DNA of 64,000 bases from Umezawaea beigongshangensis. Its GTDB lineage: Bacteria > Actinomycetota > Actinomycetes > Mycobacteriales > Pseudonocardiaceae. The DNA lies in the NCBI RefSeq assembly GCF_016464305.1, contig NZ_JAEIOJ010000003.1:62001-126000 (forward strand), written 5' to 3'. The notes below the pieces were generated by a model, which saw only the letters and a program-made list of their open reading frames with translations, was not told the DNA's origin and did no database searches. A program made the translations under genes and the position numbers. This document shows positions 39,914 to 47,284 of the stretch, piece by piece. Positions within the stretch are counted from its first letter, which is position 1, and each line of letters begins with the position of its first letter.

Positions 39914-40300
39914 TCAGTCGCGGACCGCGCGGCGGGTCCGGTCGGCCACGAGGCCGATGCCCCACCCGGCCAGCGCGACGACGATCGCTCCCCAGAAGGC
40001 GGGCCAGAAGCCGCTCACCTCGAACGGCAGGTCCAGCAGCCCGGCGAGGTAGCTGGTGAACCAGAACAGCAACGCGTTCACGACGAGGCCGAACAGGCCG
40101 AGCGTCAGGATGTAGGCCAAGCAGCCCAGGAACTTCACGACCGGCTTGACGACCGCGTTGACCAGGCCGAACACCAGCGCCACACCCAGCAGCGTGAACG
40201 CCTTCGCCGGGGTGCTCGCCTCGCCGAGGTCGATGCCGGGGATCAGGGTCGACCCCCACAGCGCGACGGCCGTGATCACGATCTGGAGCAGTGTTCCCAT
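39914..40300 (-). CDS. phage-holin-family (superfamily IV) membrane protein
   Basis: 128 aa with four helices: LLQIVITAVALWGSTLIPGI, FTLLGVALVFGLVNAVVKPV, LGCLAYILTLGLFGLVVNAL and PAFWGAIVVALAGWGIGLVA. The spacing VNAVVKPVVKFLGCL and the NALLFW motif mark the widespread mycobacterial 4-TMS holin-like family. It is an ordinary chromosomal membrane protein, not evidence of a prophage. TAGCCT at 40307-40312 (minus) is 6 nt before the ATG, a leaderless layout. Confidence 0.85.
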   Translation of the reverse strand: MGTLLQIVITAVALWGSTLIPGIDLGEASTPAKAFTLLGVALVFGLVNAVVKPVVKFLGCLAYILTLGLFGLVVNALLFWFTSYLAGLLDLPFEVSGFWPAFWGAIVVALAGWGIGLVADRTRRAVRD

Positions 40301-40328
40301 GTCGTGAGGCTAGTGGCCGATCAGCACG

Positions 40329-40520
40329 TCAGCGGCGGTTCGACGTCACCCGGACGAACGCGTTCCAGCGGACCGGGGAGAACGCCAGCTCGGCAGCGGG
40401 GTTCTTCGAGTCCCGCACACCGACCACCGAGGGCGTGACCGCCACCTCGACGCAGTCGGCGTTGGTGCCCTCCACACTGCGGCTGCTCTTGCGCCAGTTC
40501 ACGAGCACGGTCCCTCCCAC
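40329..40520 (-). CDS. DUF397 protein
   Basis: 63 aa with the DUF397 signature: WRKSSRSVEGTNADCVEVAV, VGVRDSKNP and FSPVRWNAFV. In actinomycetes these small proteins nearly always pair with an XRE regulator as here. The 5' end overlaps the XRE gene by 22 bp. In known cases the pair acts like a toxin-antitoxin-like or developmental switch (BldB/WhiJ type); the exact role here is inferred. Confidence 0.92.
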   Translation of the reverse strand: MGGTVLVNWRKSSRSVEGTNADCVEVAVTPSVVGVRDSKNPAAELAFSPVRWNAFVRVTSNRR

Positions 40521-41335
40521 GTCTCGGCGATCACCCGCTCGATCAGCTCGACGGACTCCTCCGGCGACAGCGCCGCGGCTTCGAGCTGCTCGAACACCAG
40601 CCTAGCCCTGGCGACCTCCGCGACCTTCTCGATCTGCAACGCCCCGACGGGGTGCTCCACGTGCAGCAGGTCCGGGTCCTCGTCCTCGGGGAAGCTCAGC
40701 AGCGTCATGGTCGTCCCCATCGCCGGGTAGACCCCGCCCGCCAGAGACAGCACCTGGATCGTGACGACCTCCGCCATCCGCACCAGGTGCCGGAGCTGTT
40801 CGCGCATCACCTCACGACCACCGACCGGTCGCCGCAGCGCGGCCTCGTCGATGATCGCGTGCAGCGCCAGGGGAGCCTCGGTGTCGGTGAGCCGTTCCTG
40901 GCGCACCAGCCGCACCGCGATGTCCCTCTCGGTCCGCTCACGGTCCAGGCGCGTGGAGAACAGCGCCCTGACGTATCCCTCGGTCTGGAGGAGACCCGGT
41001 ACGAGAACCGCCTGAAACACCTGCGACGTGCACGCCTCGGTCTCCATGTCGACAAATCCCCGGTCCTCGATGCCGTGAGCGCGCCACCAGCCGGGCTGCA
41101 CGGACTGCCAGGCCAGGTCGACCAGATCGGGGTCGAAGTGGTCGTAGAGGTCCATCATCGAGCGGACGAGGTGCACGTCCGCGCGCGTCTCGGCGTTCTC
41201 GATGCGCCCCAGCGCGCTCCTGGTCTTGTAGAGCCGCGGGGCGGCCTCGTCCAGGCTGAGCCCGGCGTTCTCGCGCATCCTGCGCAGCCGCCTGGCCAGC
41301 CGGAGGCGGCGCAGGGTGGGACTGGTCTTGGCCAT
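40499..41335 (-). CDS. XRE-family regulator with DUF5753 domain (WhiJ-like)
   Basis: 278 aa from ATG 41335. The helix-turn-helix is LRRMRENAGLSLDEAAPRLY then KTRSALGRIENAE. The C-terminal DUF5753 domain begins around FQAVLVPGLLQTEGYVRALF and includes VTIQVLSLAGGVYPAMGTTM and HVEHPVGALQIEK. A longer frame from 41416 would read through the operator dyad, so it is rejected. With the overlapping DUF397 gene it forms the standard WhiJ-type pair. Confidence 0.92.
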   Translation of the reverse strand: MAKTSPTLRRLRLARRLRRMRENAGLSLDEAAPRLYKTRSALGRIENAETRADVHLVRSMMDLYDHFDPDLVDLAWQSVQPGWWRAHGIEDRGFVDMETEACTSQVFQAVLVPGLLQTEGYVRALFSTRLDRERTERDIAVRLVRQERLTDTEAPLALHAIIDEAALRRPVGGREVMREQLRHLVRMAEVVTIQVLSLAGGVYPAMGTTMTLLSFPEDEDPDLLHVEHPVGALQIEKVAEVARARLVFEQLEAAALSPEESVELIERVIAETWEGPCS

Positions 41336-41365
41336 CCCCTCATGATGCCGAACCGGGAACGCAGC

Positions 41366-41380
41366 ACTGGGATTCCCAGT
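41366..41380. promoter_or_regulatory. perfect palindrome in the XRE divergent promoter
   Basis: ACTGGGATTCCCAGT, perfect 7-bp arms with a 1-nt centre, lies 31 bp before the XRE gene and 45 bp before the divergent small gene. Likely the XRE operator. Confidence 0.55.
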
Positions 41381-41424
41381 GACATCAACCGATCGAGTGG
41401 AGTCCGCTGTGGACACTCGACGTC

Positions 41425-41703
41425 ATGACGCCACGAATGTTCTCCCTGGTCGACTCCCGCGATCCGAACCTCGCCTACTTCTGGGGCATCGAGTTCGACG
41501 ACGAGGCGATCTCCTACCGCCGCGAGCCCGGCGGCGACCTCAAGCCCGCGTTCGGGATGCACGACTCGGCGACGGCCCTCCAGCTGCGCTACCTCGCGCT
41601 CGGCCTCCCCGTGGAACTGGTGTGGCACCACGGGGAGACGCGACCCGACGCCCGTCAGGAGCGGGTGGTCGTTCAGGAGCAGGAGACGGTGGGGGCGGCG
41701 TAG
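41425..41703 (+). CDS. small protein divergent from the XRE/DUF397 pair
   Basis: 92 aa: MFSLVDSRDPNLAYFWGIEF, DDEAISYRREPGG, ALQLRYLALGLPVELVWHHG. No membrane segment. Not recognised, although its place divergent from an XRE/DUF397 pair and across the palindrome suggests it belongs to the same module. Its end overlaps the convergent esterase gene by 31 bp. Confidence 0.6.
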   Translation: MTPRMFSLVDSRDPNLAYFWGIEFDDEAISYRREPGGDLKPAFGMHDSATALQLRYLALGLPVELVWHHGETRPDARQERVVVQEQETVGAA

Positions 41704-42743
41704 GTGCCGCCGACCGTCCCGGTGAAGCCGAACGACGCGGACCCTCCGGCCGCGAGGGTGGCGTTCCAGCCCACGTCCGTCGCCGTGACGACGTCGCCGC
41801 TCTGCGAGGTGCTGGCGTTCCACGCCTGATCGACCGTCATCCCGCCGGGAACGGTGACGAGTGCCCGCCAGCCGTTCTTCACGGTCGTGCCGGTGTTCGT
41901 CACCGTCACCTCGCCCTGGTACCCGCCCTGCCACCGGCCGACGGTCCGGTACGTCGCCGTGCACGCTCCACCCGCCGGCGGCGTGGTGGTCGTGGTCGTC
42001 GTCGTGGGCGGGATCGACCCGAGCAGCCCGGCCACCACGGGGACGAGCCTGTCCGCGATCTTGCGATCACCGGCGGCGTTGGGGTGCACGCCGTCGTGGG
42101 TGTCGGTCGCGGTGCTGAACCCGGTCCACTGGTCGACCACGACGATCGGCGACCGCGCCGTGCTCTTCCCGCTCGCCCAGCCGGGGATCGCCTGGTTGAG
42201 GGCGACGACTCGCGCGCCGCAGTCCGCGCAGCTCGACGGGGCCATGGGGATGATCTTCGAGACCACGATCCGCATGTTCGCGTTGTTCGCACGCATCTGG
42301 TCCACGAGCGTGCTGAACGCCGAGAGGATCGTGGCCGGGGGGATGTTGCTCCACACGTCGTTGGTGCCGAAGTGCATCAGCACGACGTCGGGGTTCGTGG
42401 CCGAGAGCCACCCGACGAGCTGGTTCTGCTGGGCGACGCGGGTGGCGAGGAAGCCGCCGTGGCCCTCGTTGTCGCCGTCGTGGGTCACCCCGCAGCCCTG
42501 CGGGGGCAGCGTGCCCACGAAGTCGACGTTCGTGTGGCCCGCGCTCCGCAGCGAGTTCCACAGCATCGCCCGCCAGCAGCCGGGCGAACCGGTGATCGAG
42601 TCGCCCAGCGGCATGATCCGCACGGGCGCGTCGGCGACGCGCGCCCCCGGGTCCGCGTCGGCTCTGAACGCGACGGCGGCCAGCGCCACCAGGACCAAGG
42701 ACGTGAACGCCGAGATCAACGCTGAGCCGGACTTCCTCGTCAT
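41673..42743 (-). CDS. secreted SGNH-hydrolase esterase with CBM2 domain
   Basis: 356 aa from ATG 42743 (GGGAG 8 nt upstream). A signal peptide (SALISAFTSLVLVALAAVAF) leads to an SGNH hydrolase with IMPLGDSITGSPG (nucleophile Ser), LMHFGTNDVW (block III Asn) and DGVHPNAAGDRK (Asp/His). A linker PPTTTTTTTTPP joins a C-terminal family 2 carbohydrate-binding module (TYRTVGRWQGGYQGEVTVTN, GWNATLAAGGSASFGFTG). Probably an acetylxylan or other plant polysaccharide esterase acting outside the cell. Confidence 0.9.
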   Translation of the reverse strand: MTRKSGSALISAFTSLVLVALAAVAFRADADPGARVADAPVRIMPLGDSITGSPGCWRAMLWNSLRSAGHTNVDFVGTLPPQGCGVTHDGDNEGHGGFLATRVAQQNQLVGWLSATNPDVVLMHFGTNDVWSNIPPATILSAFSTLVDQMRANNANMRIVVSKIIPMAPSSCADCGARVVALNQAIPGWASGKSTARSPIVVVDQWTGFSTATDTHDGVHPNAAGDRKIADRLVPVVAGLLGSIPPTTTTTTTTPPAGGACTATYRTVGRWQGGYQGEVTVTNTGTTVKNGWRALVTVPGGMTVDQAWNASTSQSGDVVTATDVGWNATLAAGGSASFGFTGTVGGTYAAPTVSCS

Positions 42744-43041
42744 GCTCGCCACTCCCACCGGTCGACGGAACGACTGTGTTCCGCACGCCAGTGAAGCAGT
42801 GCCACCCGAGATCACTCAACCGGTTCAGCGCAGATTGCGGAGGATGGCACAGCAGAGCCGCCCGCGCCCTCACCGGACCCGGACGGCTCTGCGACCCCTG
42901 CGGTAGTGCCTCGTGAATCGATCCCCGACTAGAAGACGCCGCAGCGGGTACGGACGTTGCACGGGCGTCGGAACGTCACCCGAGCGCACCAACCGGTCCC
43001 GGCCGCGCAGTGGGAGCCGAACCGAGGGGGCTGGAGGCCGC

Positions 43042-44046
43042 ATGAGCGAGGAACCAGCAGGTCAGAAGGCGTCCTCGGGTGGCGGTGAGAGCACGCTGAC
43101 CGTCGTGATCGCACTGGTGGTGAACCTGGTCATCGCGATCATGAAGGCCGTCGCGGGCGTCATCACCGGCTCGGCCGCGATGTTGTCCGAGGCCGCGCAC
43201 TCGGTCGCGGACACGTTCACCGAGGCCCTGCTGCTCACGGCGCTGCGCCGATCGGGCAGGCCCGCGGATCGGCGTCACCCCTTCGGGTACGGCAAGGAGC
43301 GCTACTTCTGGTCGATGCTCGCCGCCGTGTCGATCTTCGTCTCGGGTGCGGTCTTCGCGTTCTACGAGGGCTTTCGCACGGTGTTCGGCGAGGCGGAGGA
43401 GCAGACCAGTCCGATCGTGGCCTACGTCGTGCTGGCGCTGGCGTTCGTCCTGGAGTCCGTCTCGTGGGCGCAGGCGTTCCGCCAGGTGCGCCGCGAGTCC
43501 GGCGAGCTGAACCGGTCCATCGTCGCGTACCTCCGCACCTCGGACGACCCGACCGTGAAGACGGTCTTCCTGGAGGACTCCGCCGCGCTCACCGGCCTGG
43601 TGATCGCGTTCCTCGGCATCGGCCTGCACCAGATCACCGGCTCCTCGGTGTGGGACGGCGTCGCGTCCATCGCGATCGGCCTGCTGCTCGCCGCGGTGGC
43701 CTACGTCCTGGCGCGGACGAACCTCGGCCTGATCGTCGGCCAGCAGGCGGACGTGACGCTCGTGCACGCCGTGCGGCTGCGGTTGCAGGCCGCGCCCGAG
43801 GTGGAGCAGGTCGTCGACGTGCTGACGATGCTGATCGGCACCGGTCGCGTGCTGCTGTGCGCGAGGCTGGACTACGACGACTCCCTGACCGCGGCCGACC
43901 TGGAGCACGCGACCGTGCGCATCGCGGCGGAGCTGCACGCCGAGTTCCCCGACCTGGACGAGATCTTCCTCGAACCGGTGCCGCGCACCGATCCCGAACT
44001 GCGCGCCCGCGTCCTCGGACGCTACGGCCGCACGTTCGACCCGTGA
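43042..44046 (+). CDS. cation diffusion facilitator (zinc/cation efflux)
   Basis: 334 aa from ATG 43042 (GGAGG upstream). Six membrane helices. The first metal site is in SAAMLSEAAHSVADTFTEAL (the H-x3-D pair). RRHPFGYGKERYFWSM is the loop typical of the family. FLEDSAALTGLVIAFLGIGL holds the second site (D in LEDSAAL), and the C-terminal cytoplasmic domain starts near IVGQQADVTLVHAV. It exports divalent cations by proton exchange; the metal is not defined by sequence. Confidence 0.9.
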   Translation: MSEEPAGQKASSGGGESTLTVVIALVVNLVIAIMKAVAGVITGSAAMLSEAAHSVADTFTEALLLTALRRSGRPADRRHPFGYGKERYFWSMLAAVSIFVSGAVFAFYEGFRTVFGEAEEQTSPIVAYVVLALAFVLESVSWAQAFRQVRRESGELNRSIVAYLRTSDDPTVKTVFLEDSAALTGLVIAFLGIGLHQITGSSVWDGVASIAIGLLLAAVAYVLARTNLGLIVGQQADVTLVHAVRLRLQAAPEVEQVVDVLTMLIGTGRVLLCARLDYDDSLTAADLEHATVRIAAELHAEFPDLDEIFLEPVPRTDPELRARVLGRYGRTFDP

Positions 44047-44047
44047 G

Positions 44048-44629
44048 TCAGCGGCGGGTGTCGACCGCGCTGAAGTTGAGGTGCGCCCGCGACGGCGTCG
44101 GGCCGCGCTGCCCCTGGTAGCGCGATCCCGCCTGCGCCGAGCCGTAGGGGTGCTCGGCCGCGCTGCTGAGCCGGAACAGGCACAGCTGGCCGATCTTCAT
44201 GCCCGGCCACAGCGTGATGGGCAGGTTGGCGACGTTCGACAGCTCCAGCGTGATGTGGCCGGAGAAGCCGGGGTCGATGAACCCGGCGGTGGAGTGCGTG
44301 AGCAGCCCGAGCCGCCCCAGCGACGACTTGCCCTCCAGCCGGCCCGCGAGGTCGTCCGGGAGCGCGACCAGCTCGAACGTGGAACCCAGCACGAACTCGC
44401 CGGGGTGCAGGACGAACGCCTCGTCCTGCTCCTTCTCGACCACCGACGTCAGCTCGTCCTGCTGGATCGACGGGTCGATGTGGGTGTACCTGGTGTTGTT
44501 GAAGACGCGGAAGAACCGGTCCAGACGCACGTCGATGCTCGACGGCTGGACCAGGTCGACGTCGTACGGGTCCAGGACCAGGCGTCCGGACTCGACCTCT
44601 TTGCGCAGATCTCGGTCACTCAGCAACAC
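44048..44629 (-). CDS. dcd: dCTP deaminase (dUMP-forming type)
   Basis: 193 aa. [20 protein letters not shown] and [16 protein letters not shown] open the trimeric fold. [21 protein letters not shown] contains the phosphate loop and catalytic Glu ([10 protein letters not shown]). The C-terminus has [17 protein letters not shown]. The mycobacterial homologue (Rv0321) both deaminates dCTP and hydrolyses dUTP; this is likely the same bifunctional type. TAGGCT at 44637-44642 (minus) is 7 nt before the GTG. It neighbours the tRNA-Gly gene as in M. tuberculosis. Confidence 0.95.
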   Translation of the reverse strand: MLLSDRDLRKEVESGRLVLDPYDVDLVQPSSIDVRLDRFFRVFNNTRYTHIDPSIQQDELTSVVEKEQDEAFVLHPGEFVLGSTFELVALPDDLAGRLEGKSSLGRLGLLTHSTAGFIDPGFSGHITLELSNVANLPITLWPGMKIGQLCLFRLSSAAEHPYGSAQAGSRYQGQRGPTPSRAHLNFSAVDTRR

Positions 44630-44731
44630 GCGGCACAGCCTAGCTGCGCCGTCTCACCCGTCCCGCGCCCGGCAGGCGAGGCGCGGGACAGGGCACCCGC
44701 GGCGTGTGTATGATCGGCGGCGCAGTGCTTC

Positions 44732-44802
44732 GCGGGTGTAGTTCATTGGTAGAACGACAGCTTCCCAAGCTGTAGAGGCGGGTTCGATTCCCGTCACCCG
44801 CT
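44732..44802 (+). tRNA. tRNA-Gly (anticodon CCC)
   Basis: Acceptor GCGGGTG/CACCCGC, D-loop TAGTTCATTGGTAGA, anticodon stem ACAGC/GCTGT around loop TTCCCAA, and T-arm GCGGG-TTCGATT-CCCGT give a complete cloverleaf. The discriminator is T; CCA is not encoded. The anticodon CCC reads GGG. Its 3' half is repeated 923 bp downstream, marking it as an integration target. Confidence 0.95.
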
Positions 44803-44893
44803 CGTAGCGCGAAGGCCCAGGTCAGAGCCGGTTTACCGGTCAGCCTGGGCCTTCGTCGTTTCGGATCTAGAGCGTCACCGTGCTGCCCACGTG
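44772..44893. repeat. att-like direct repeat copy 1 (tRNA 3' end, terminator and flank)
   Basis: GTAGA-N-GCGGGTTCGATTCCCG (core 44778-44793) recurs at 45701-45716. After a short unmatched gap, 84 nt (44810-44893) recur at 45726-45809 with three differences. The copy inside the tRNA restores the gene, as expected for attL. Confidence 0.75.
44810..44855 (+). terminator. hairpin after tRNA-Gly
   Basis: CGAAGGCCCAGG pairs with CCTGGGCCTTCG around a loop holding a further CCGG-TTTA-CCGG dyad; TCGTTTCGG follows. Duplicated at 45726. Confidence 0.8.
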
Positions 44894-44963
44894 CTGTTCC
44901 ATCACTGCCAGGAACCAAGCCACTCGCAGTGGTGTCGGAGCGTGGCTTCGTACCCTCGTAACC

Positions 44964-45698
44964 ATGGGTGACGACAGGTCAGAGGTGGGCGAAGGACCGT
45001 TGGAGTACCAGCAGGCCCGTGTGGAGTTCTACACAGCGTTGGACCGAGAGCTGTCTCTCTGGGCATGCGGGTTCGATGACCCGACACGACACGATCTTGC
45101 CGAGGCTCAGAGCGCAGCCGTAGAGGCCTACTACCTTTTGATGAGCACCGCCCCATCCGCGCCAACCGAGTGGTGGCCCGGTGGATGGGTGGCTTCCGGG
45201 CCCGACTGGCAAGAGGGCAAGCCTTGGTCCGGTCAGGCAGGGTCGGTTCAGGCTTGGCGCACCGAGCAAGAGGCCCATGACAGCCGGCCCGAACAAATTC
45301 CGCCCGATCATTGGGTGGTCCGGTGGACACCGACCGCTGAGGGACGCGATACACGTCTCTGGGCACTGGACGCCGTCTTCTGGCGTCGCGAGGACTCCAA
45401 CGACGATCCTCTCCTCGAGGAGCAGTGTGAGCTTGACGATCCAGGGATCGTCAACACCCTGCTTTGGGTAGGCACCGCCGCTGCATCAGGCATGATCGGC
45501 AACGCCGCCTACGACGCAGCCAAGGCCGCAGTGCGCAAACTCACCGGAAACCCGGAGCGGGAAGCGCTCGAAGAGACCACGCCTTCTCGGTCATCCGCCT
45601 CTCATGACCCCGTACTGAGTGCCCGCCAGGAACTCGAAATTGACATTCCTCCGGCCGCGCCCCCGGTCCTTGGCGAGGAGAACGTCGACCCGACGTAG
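44964..45698 (+). CDS. unrecognised cargo gene of the tRNA-Gly insertion
   Basis: 244 aa from ATG 44964; TACCCT at 44951-44956 is 7 nt upstream (leaderless layout). The N-terminal part is acidic and helical (EYQQARVEFYTALDRELSLW), the centre Trp-rich (PTEWWPGGWVASGPDW, HWVVRWTPTAEGRDTRLWAL). A Gly/Ala-rich hydrophobic stretch (NTLLWVGTAAASGMIGNAAY) may be a membrane segment, and the tail is polar. Its GC content looks lower than that of its neighbours. The stop codon lies inside the second att-like repeat. No family recognised; small size and location fit a defence or transfer accessory gene, but that is a guess. Confidence 0.7.
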   Translation: MGDDRSEVGEGPLEYQQARVEFYTALDRELSLWACGFDDPTRHDLAEAQSAAVEAYYLLMSTAPSAPTEWWPGGWVASGPDWQEGKPWSGQAGSVQAWRTEQEAHDSRPEQIPPDHWVVRWTPTAEGRDTRLWALDAVFWRREDSNDDPLLEEQCELDDPGIVNTLLWVGTAAASGMIGNAAYDAAKAAVRKLTGNPEREALEETTPSRSSASHDPVLSARQELEIDIPPAAPPVLGEENVDPT

Positions 45699-45809
45699 AA
45701 GCGGGTTCGATTCCCGCTCAGCACACGAAGGCCCAGGTCAGAGCTGGTTTACCGGTCAGCCTGGGCCTTCGTCGTTTCGGATCTAAAGCGTCACCGTGCT
45801 GCCCTCGTG
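45695..45809. repeat. att-like direct repeat copy 2
   Basis: Second copy of the tRNA-Gly 3' core, terminator and flank. The tRNA core is followed by CTCAGCACA instead of the acceptor end, so no second tRNA is made. It contains the stop of the cargo gene and abuts the integrase 3' end. Confidence 0.75.
45726..45771. terminator. duplicated hairpin in repeat copy 2
   Basis: Same 12-bp arms as the hairpin at 44810; lies between the convergent cargo gene and integrase remnant. Confidence 0.75.
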
Positions 45810-45812
45810 TGG

Positions 45813-46697
45813 TTATCGCGCCGGGACTAAAGCCCCGGCGGTGCCGTCATCTTCGTCGCCCTGGTCCGCCCCGCTGCGCTCCCGTTCAACCAGGCCGCTC
45901 AGGGCAGCGGTGATCTCCCGGGACGCCTCCGTGGTCGCGTGCTGGTAGATCAGCGCCGCCCGAGGGCTGTCGTGCCCCATGCGCGCCATCAGGTCCTTGG
46001 TGCTGGCCTTGGTGCGAACTGCGAGCGTGTTCCCAGTGTGCCGCAGGTCGTGGAAGTGCAGGTGAGACACACCGATGTCGGCGACCGCCTTCTTCCAACC
46101 GGTACGCGGGTTGAAGTCGCCGCGCCGGAGGGGGTTGCCCCGTTGGCCGGTGAACACCCAGGCGTCAGCGGCCGAGCCTGTGAACTCGTCCAGGTGAGCA
46201 AGCAGGTCAGCCCTGATCGCCTCCGGAATCGCCACCGAACGCAGGCCAGCCCGTGACTTGAGCGGACCATAGACCAGGGCCCGACCGGGCAGCTCTACGA
46301 ACGCCCCGGTGACGCGAACGGCACTCGCGTCCGGCGCGATGTCCATTCGCCGGAGAGCGGTGATCTCGCCCCATCGGAGCGTGGCGAACGCCGCCAGGAG
46401 CACGAAGGCCCGATAGCGCCGATCGGCCATGCGCGAGGCCAGGTCGAACACCTGAGCCACAGTCAGCACCGGCCGTTCATCCGGGTTTTCCGAGCCAGCG
46501 CCGCGCACCTGGCACGGGTTGCGCGGGATGATCCGGTCTTCGTTCGCCGCCGTCATCAGCACGGCCCGCAGCAGCCGGTACGCCTTGGCGGTCATCGACT
46601 CCGAGACGCCCGCAGTGAGCAGCCGCGCCCGCCACTGCCTGATCATGGGCGTGTCGAGTTGGCCGAGTTGAACCGCGCCGAGGTGCGGCGTGACGTA
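45813..46697 (-). pseudogene. tyrosine site-specific integrase, N-terminally truncated
   Basis: About 294 residues of a phage/AICE-type integrase remain, from YVTPHLGAVQLGQLDTPMIR to the end. The catalytic domain is complete: R in LLAAFATLRWGEITALRR, HxxR in LHFHDLRHTGNTLAV, GHDSPRAALIYQHA with the nucleophile Tyr. The N-terminal arm-binding and most of the core-binding domain are missing; upstream in the frame is only Arg-rich non-coding translation, and no plausible start exists at the break. It ends 4 bp from the att-like repeat, the normal place for an element integrase. Confidence 0.8.
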
Positions 46698-46734
46698 CAG
46701 GGAACTCGCACGACGTTGCGGTCGACCGTCCCGG

Positions 46735-46763
46735 ACGCGTCGTCGTCGCAGTCGACGACGCGT
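46735..46763. repeat. inverted repeat beside the integrase break
   Basis: ACGCGTCGTCG (46735-46745) and CGACGACGCGT (46753-46763) with a 7-nt loop, in the gene-free interval 46698-46843 where element and chromosome meet. Could be a terminator or a junction scar. Confidence 0.5.
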
Positions 46764-46843
46764 GCACGCACCGCCGAACCCGTTCGGCCGCAAAACGGCA
46801 CTTGTGCGGTTTCTCCGGCACCCGGCGTCACTAGCGTCGTCGC

Positions 46844-47284
46844 ATGACCTCCGGCGCTTCCTCGACCCTGGAGCGGGAGCTGGTGGCCGAGATCCGCGAC
46901 GTGCTGCTCGCCGTCGCGCGGGTGGTGGACGCGCGGCTGCCGGGGGCGGCCCGGCCGCCGGAGCGGGAGGTCGTGCGGCTGCTGACCGTCCTCGCGGGCG
47001 AGGTCCGGCCGCTGAGCAGGCGGATGGCCCTCGCGTGCGAGCGGTTCGAGGAGCTGGTCGTGGAGTCCGACCGGTGGCTGTGGGCGCACGACGACGACGC
47101 CGGTCACCGGGTGGACGTCGCCGCCGAGCTGGGAGTCCTGCACGCGGACGCGGTGCACCTGGTCGAGGCGCTGGGGCTCGCCCTGCGGGCCGGTCCGGCG
47201 CTGGTCGCCGCGGTGCGGCCGTTCCGGATCGGCGTCGCCGCGCTGGGGCGGTGCCTCACGATCGCGGGCGGGTGGCCGCGGTGA
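46844..47284 (+). CDS. helical protein of unknown function
   Basis: 146 aa. TAGCGT at 46832-46837 is 6 nt before the ATG (leaderless layout). The sequence is helical and rich in Leu, Ala, Arg (STLERELVAEIRDVLLAVAR, LSRRMALACERFEELVVESD) with a basic end. No family recognised. High-GC codon use marks it as host sequence, so the accessory segment ends before it. It overlaps the convergent methyltransferase by 29 bp. Confidence 0.6.
   Translation: MTSGASSTLERELVAEIRDVLLAVARVVDARLPGAARPPEREVVRLLTVLAGEVRPLSRRMALACERFEELVVESDRWLWAHDDDAGHRVDVAAELGVLHADAVHLVEALGLALRAGPALVAAVRPFRIGVAALGRCLTIAGGWPR

Noticed and set aside
39914-40300. Phage-holin-family gene as evidence of a prophage
   Set aside because: This holin-like family is chromosomal in nearly all actinomycetes; no phage structural genes are near.
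40499-41416. Longer start (41416) for the XRE regulator
   Set aside because: The added residues run through the perfect palindrome and lack conserved sequence; ATG 41335 fits the family.
45695-45810. Second tRNA-Gly gene
   Set aside because: Only the 3' T-arm core is present; there is no anticodon arm and the acceptor end is replaced.
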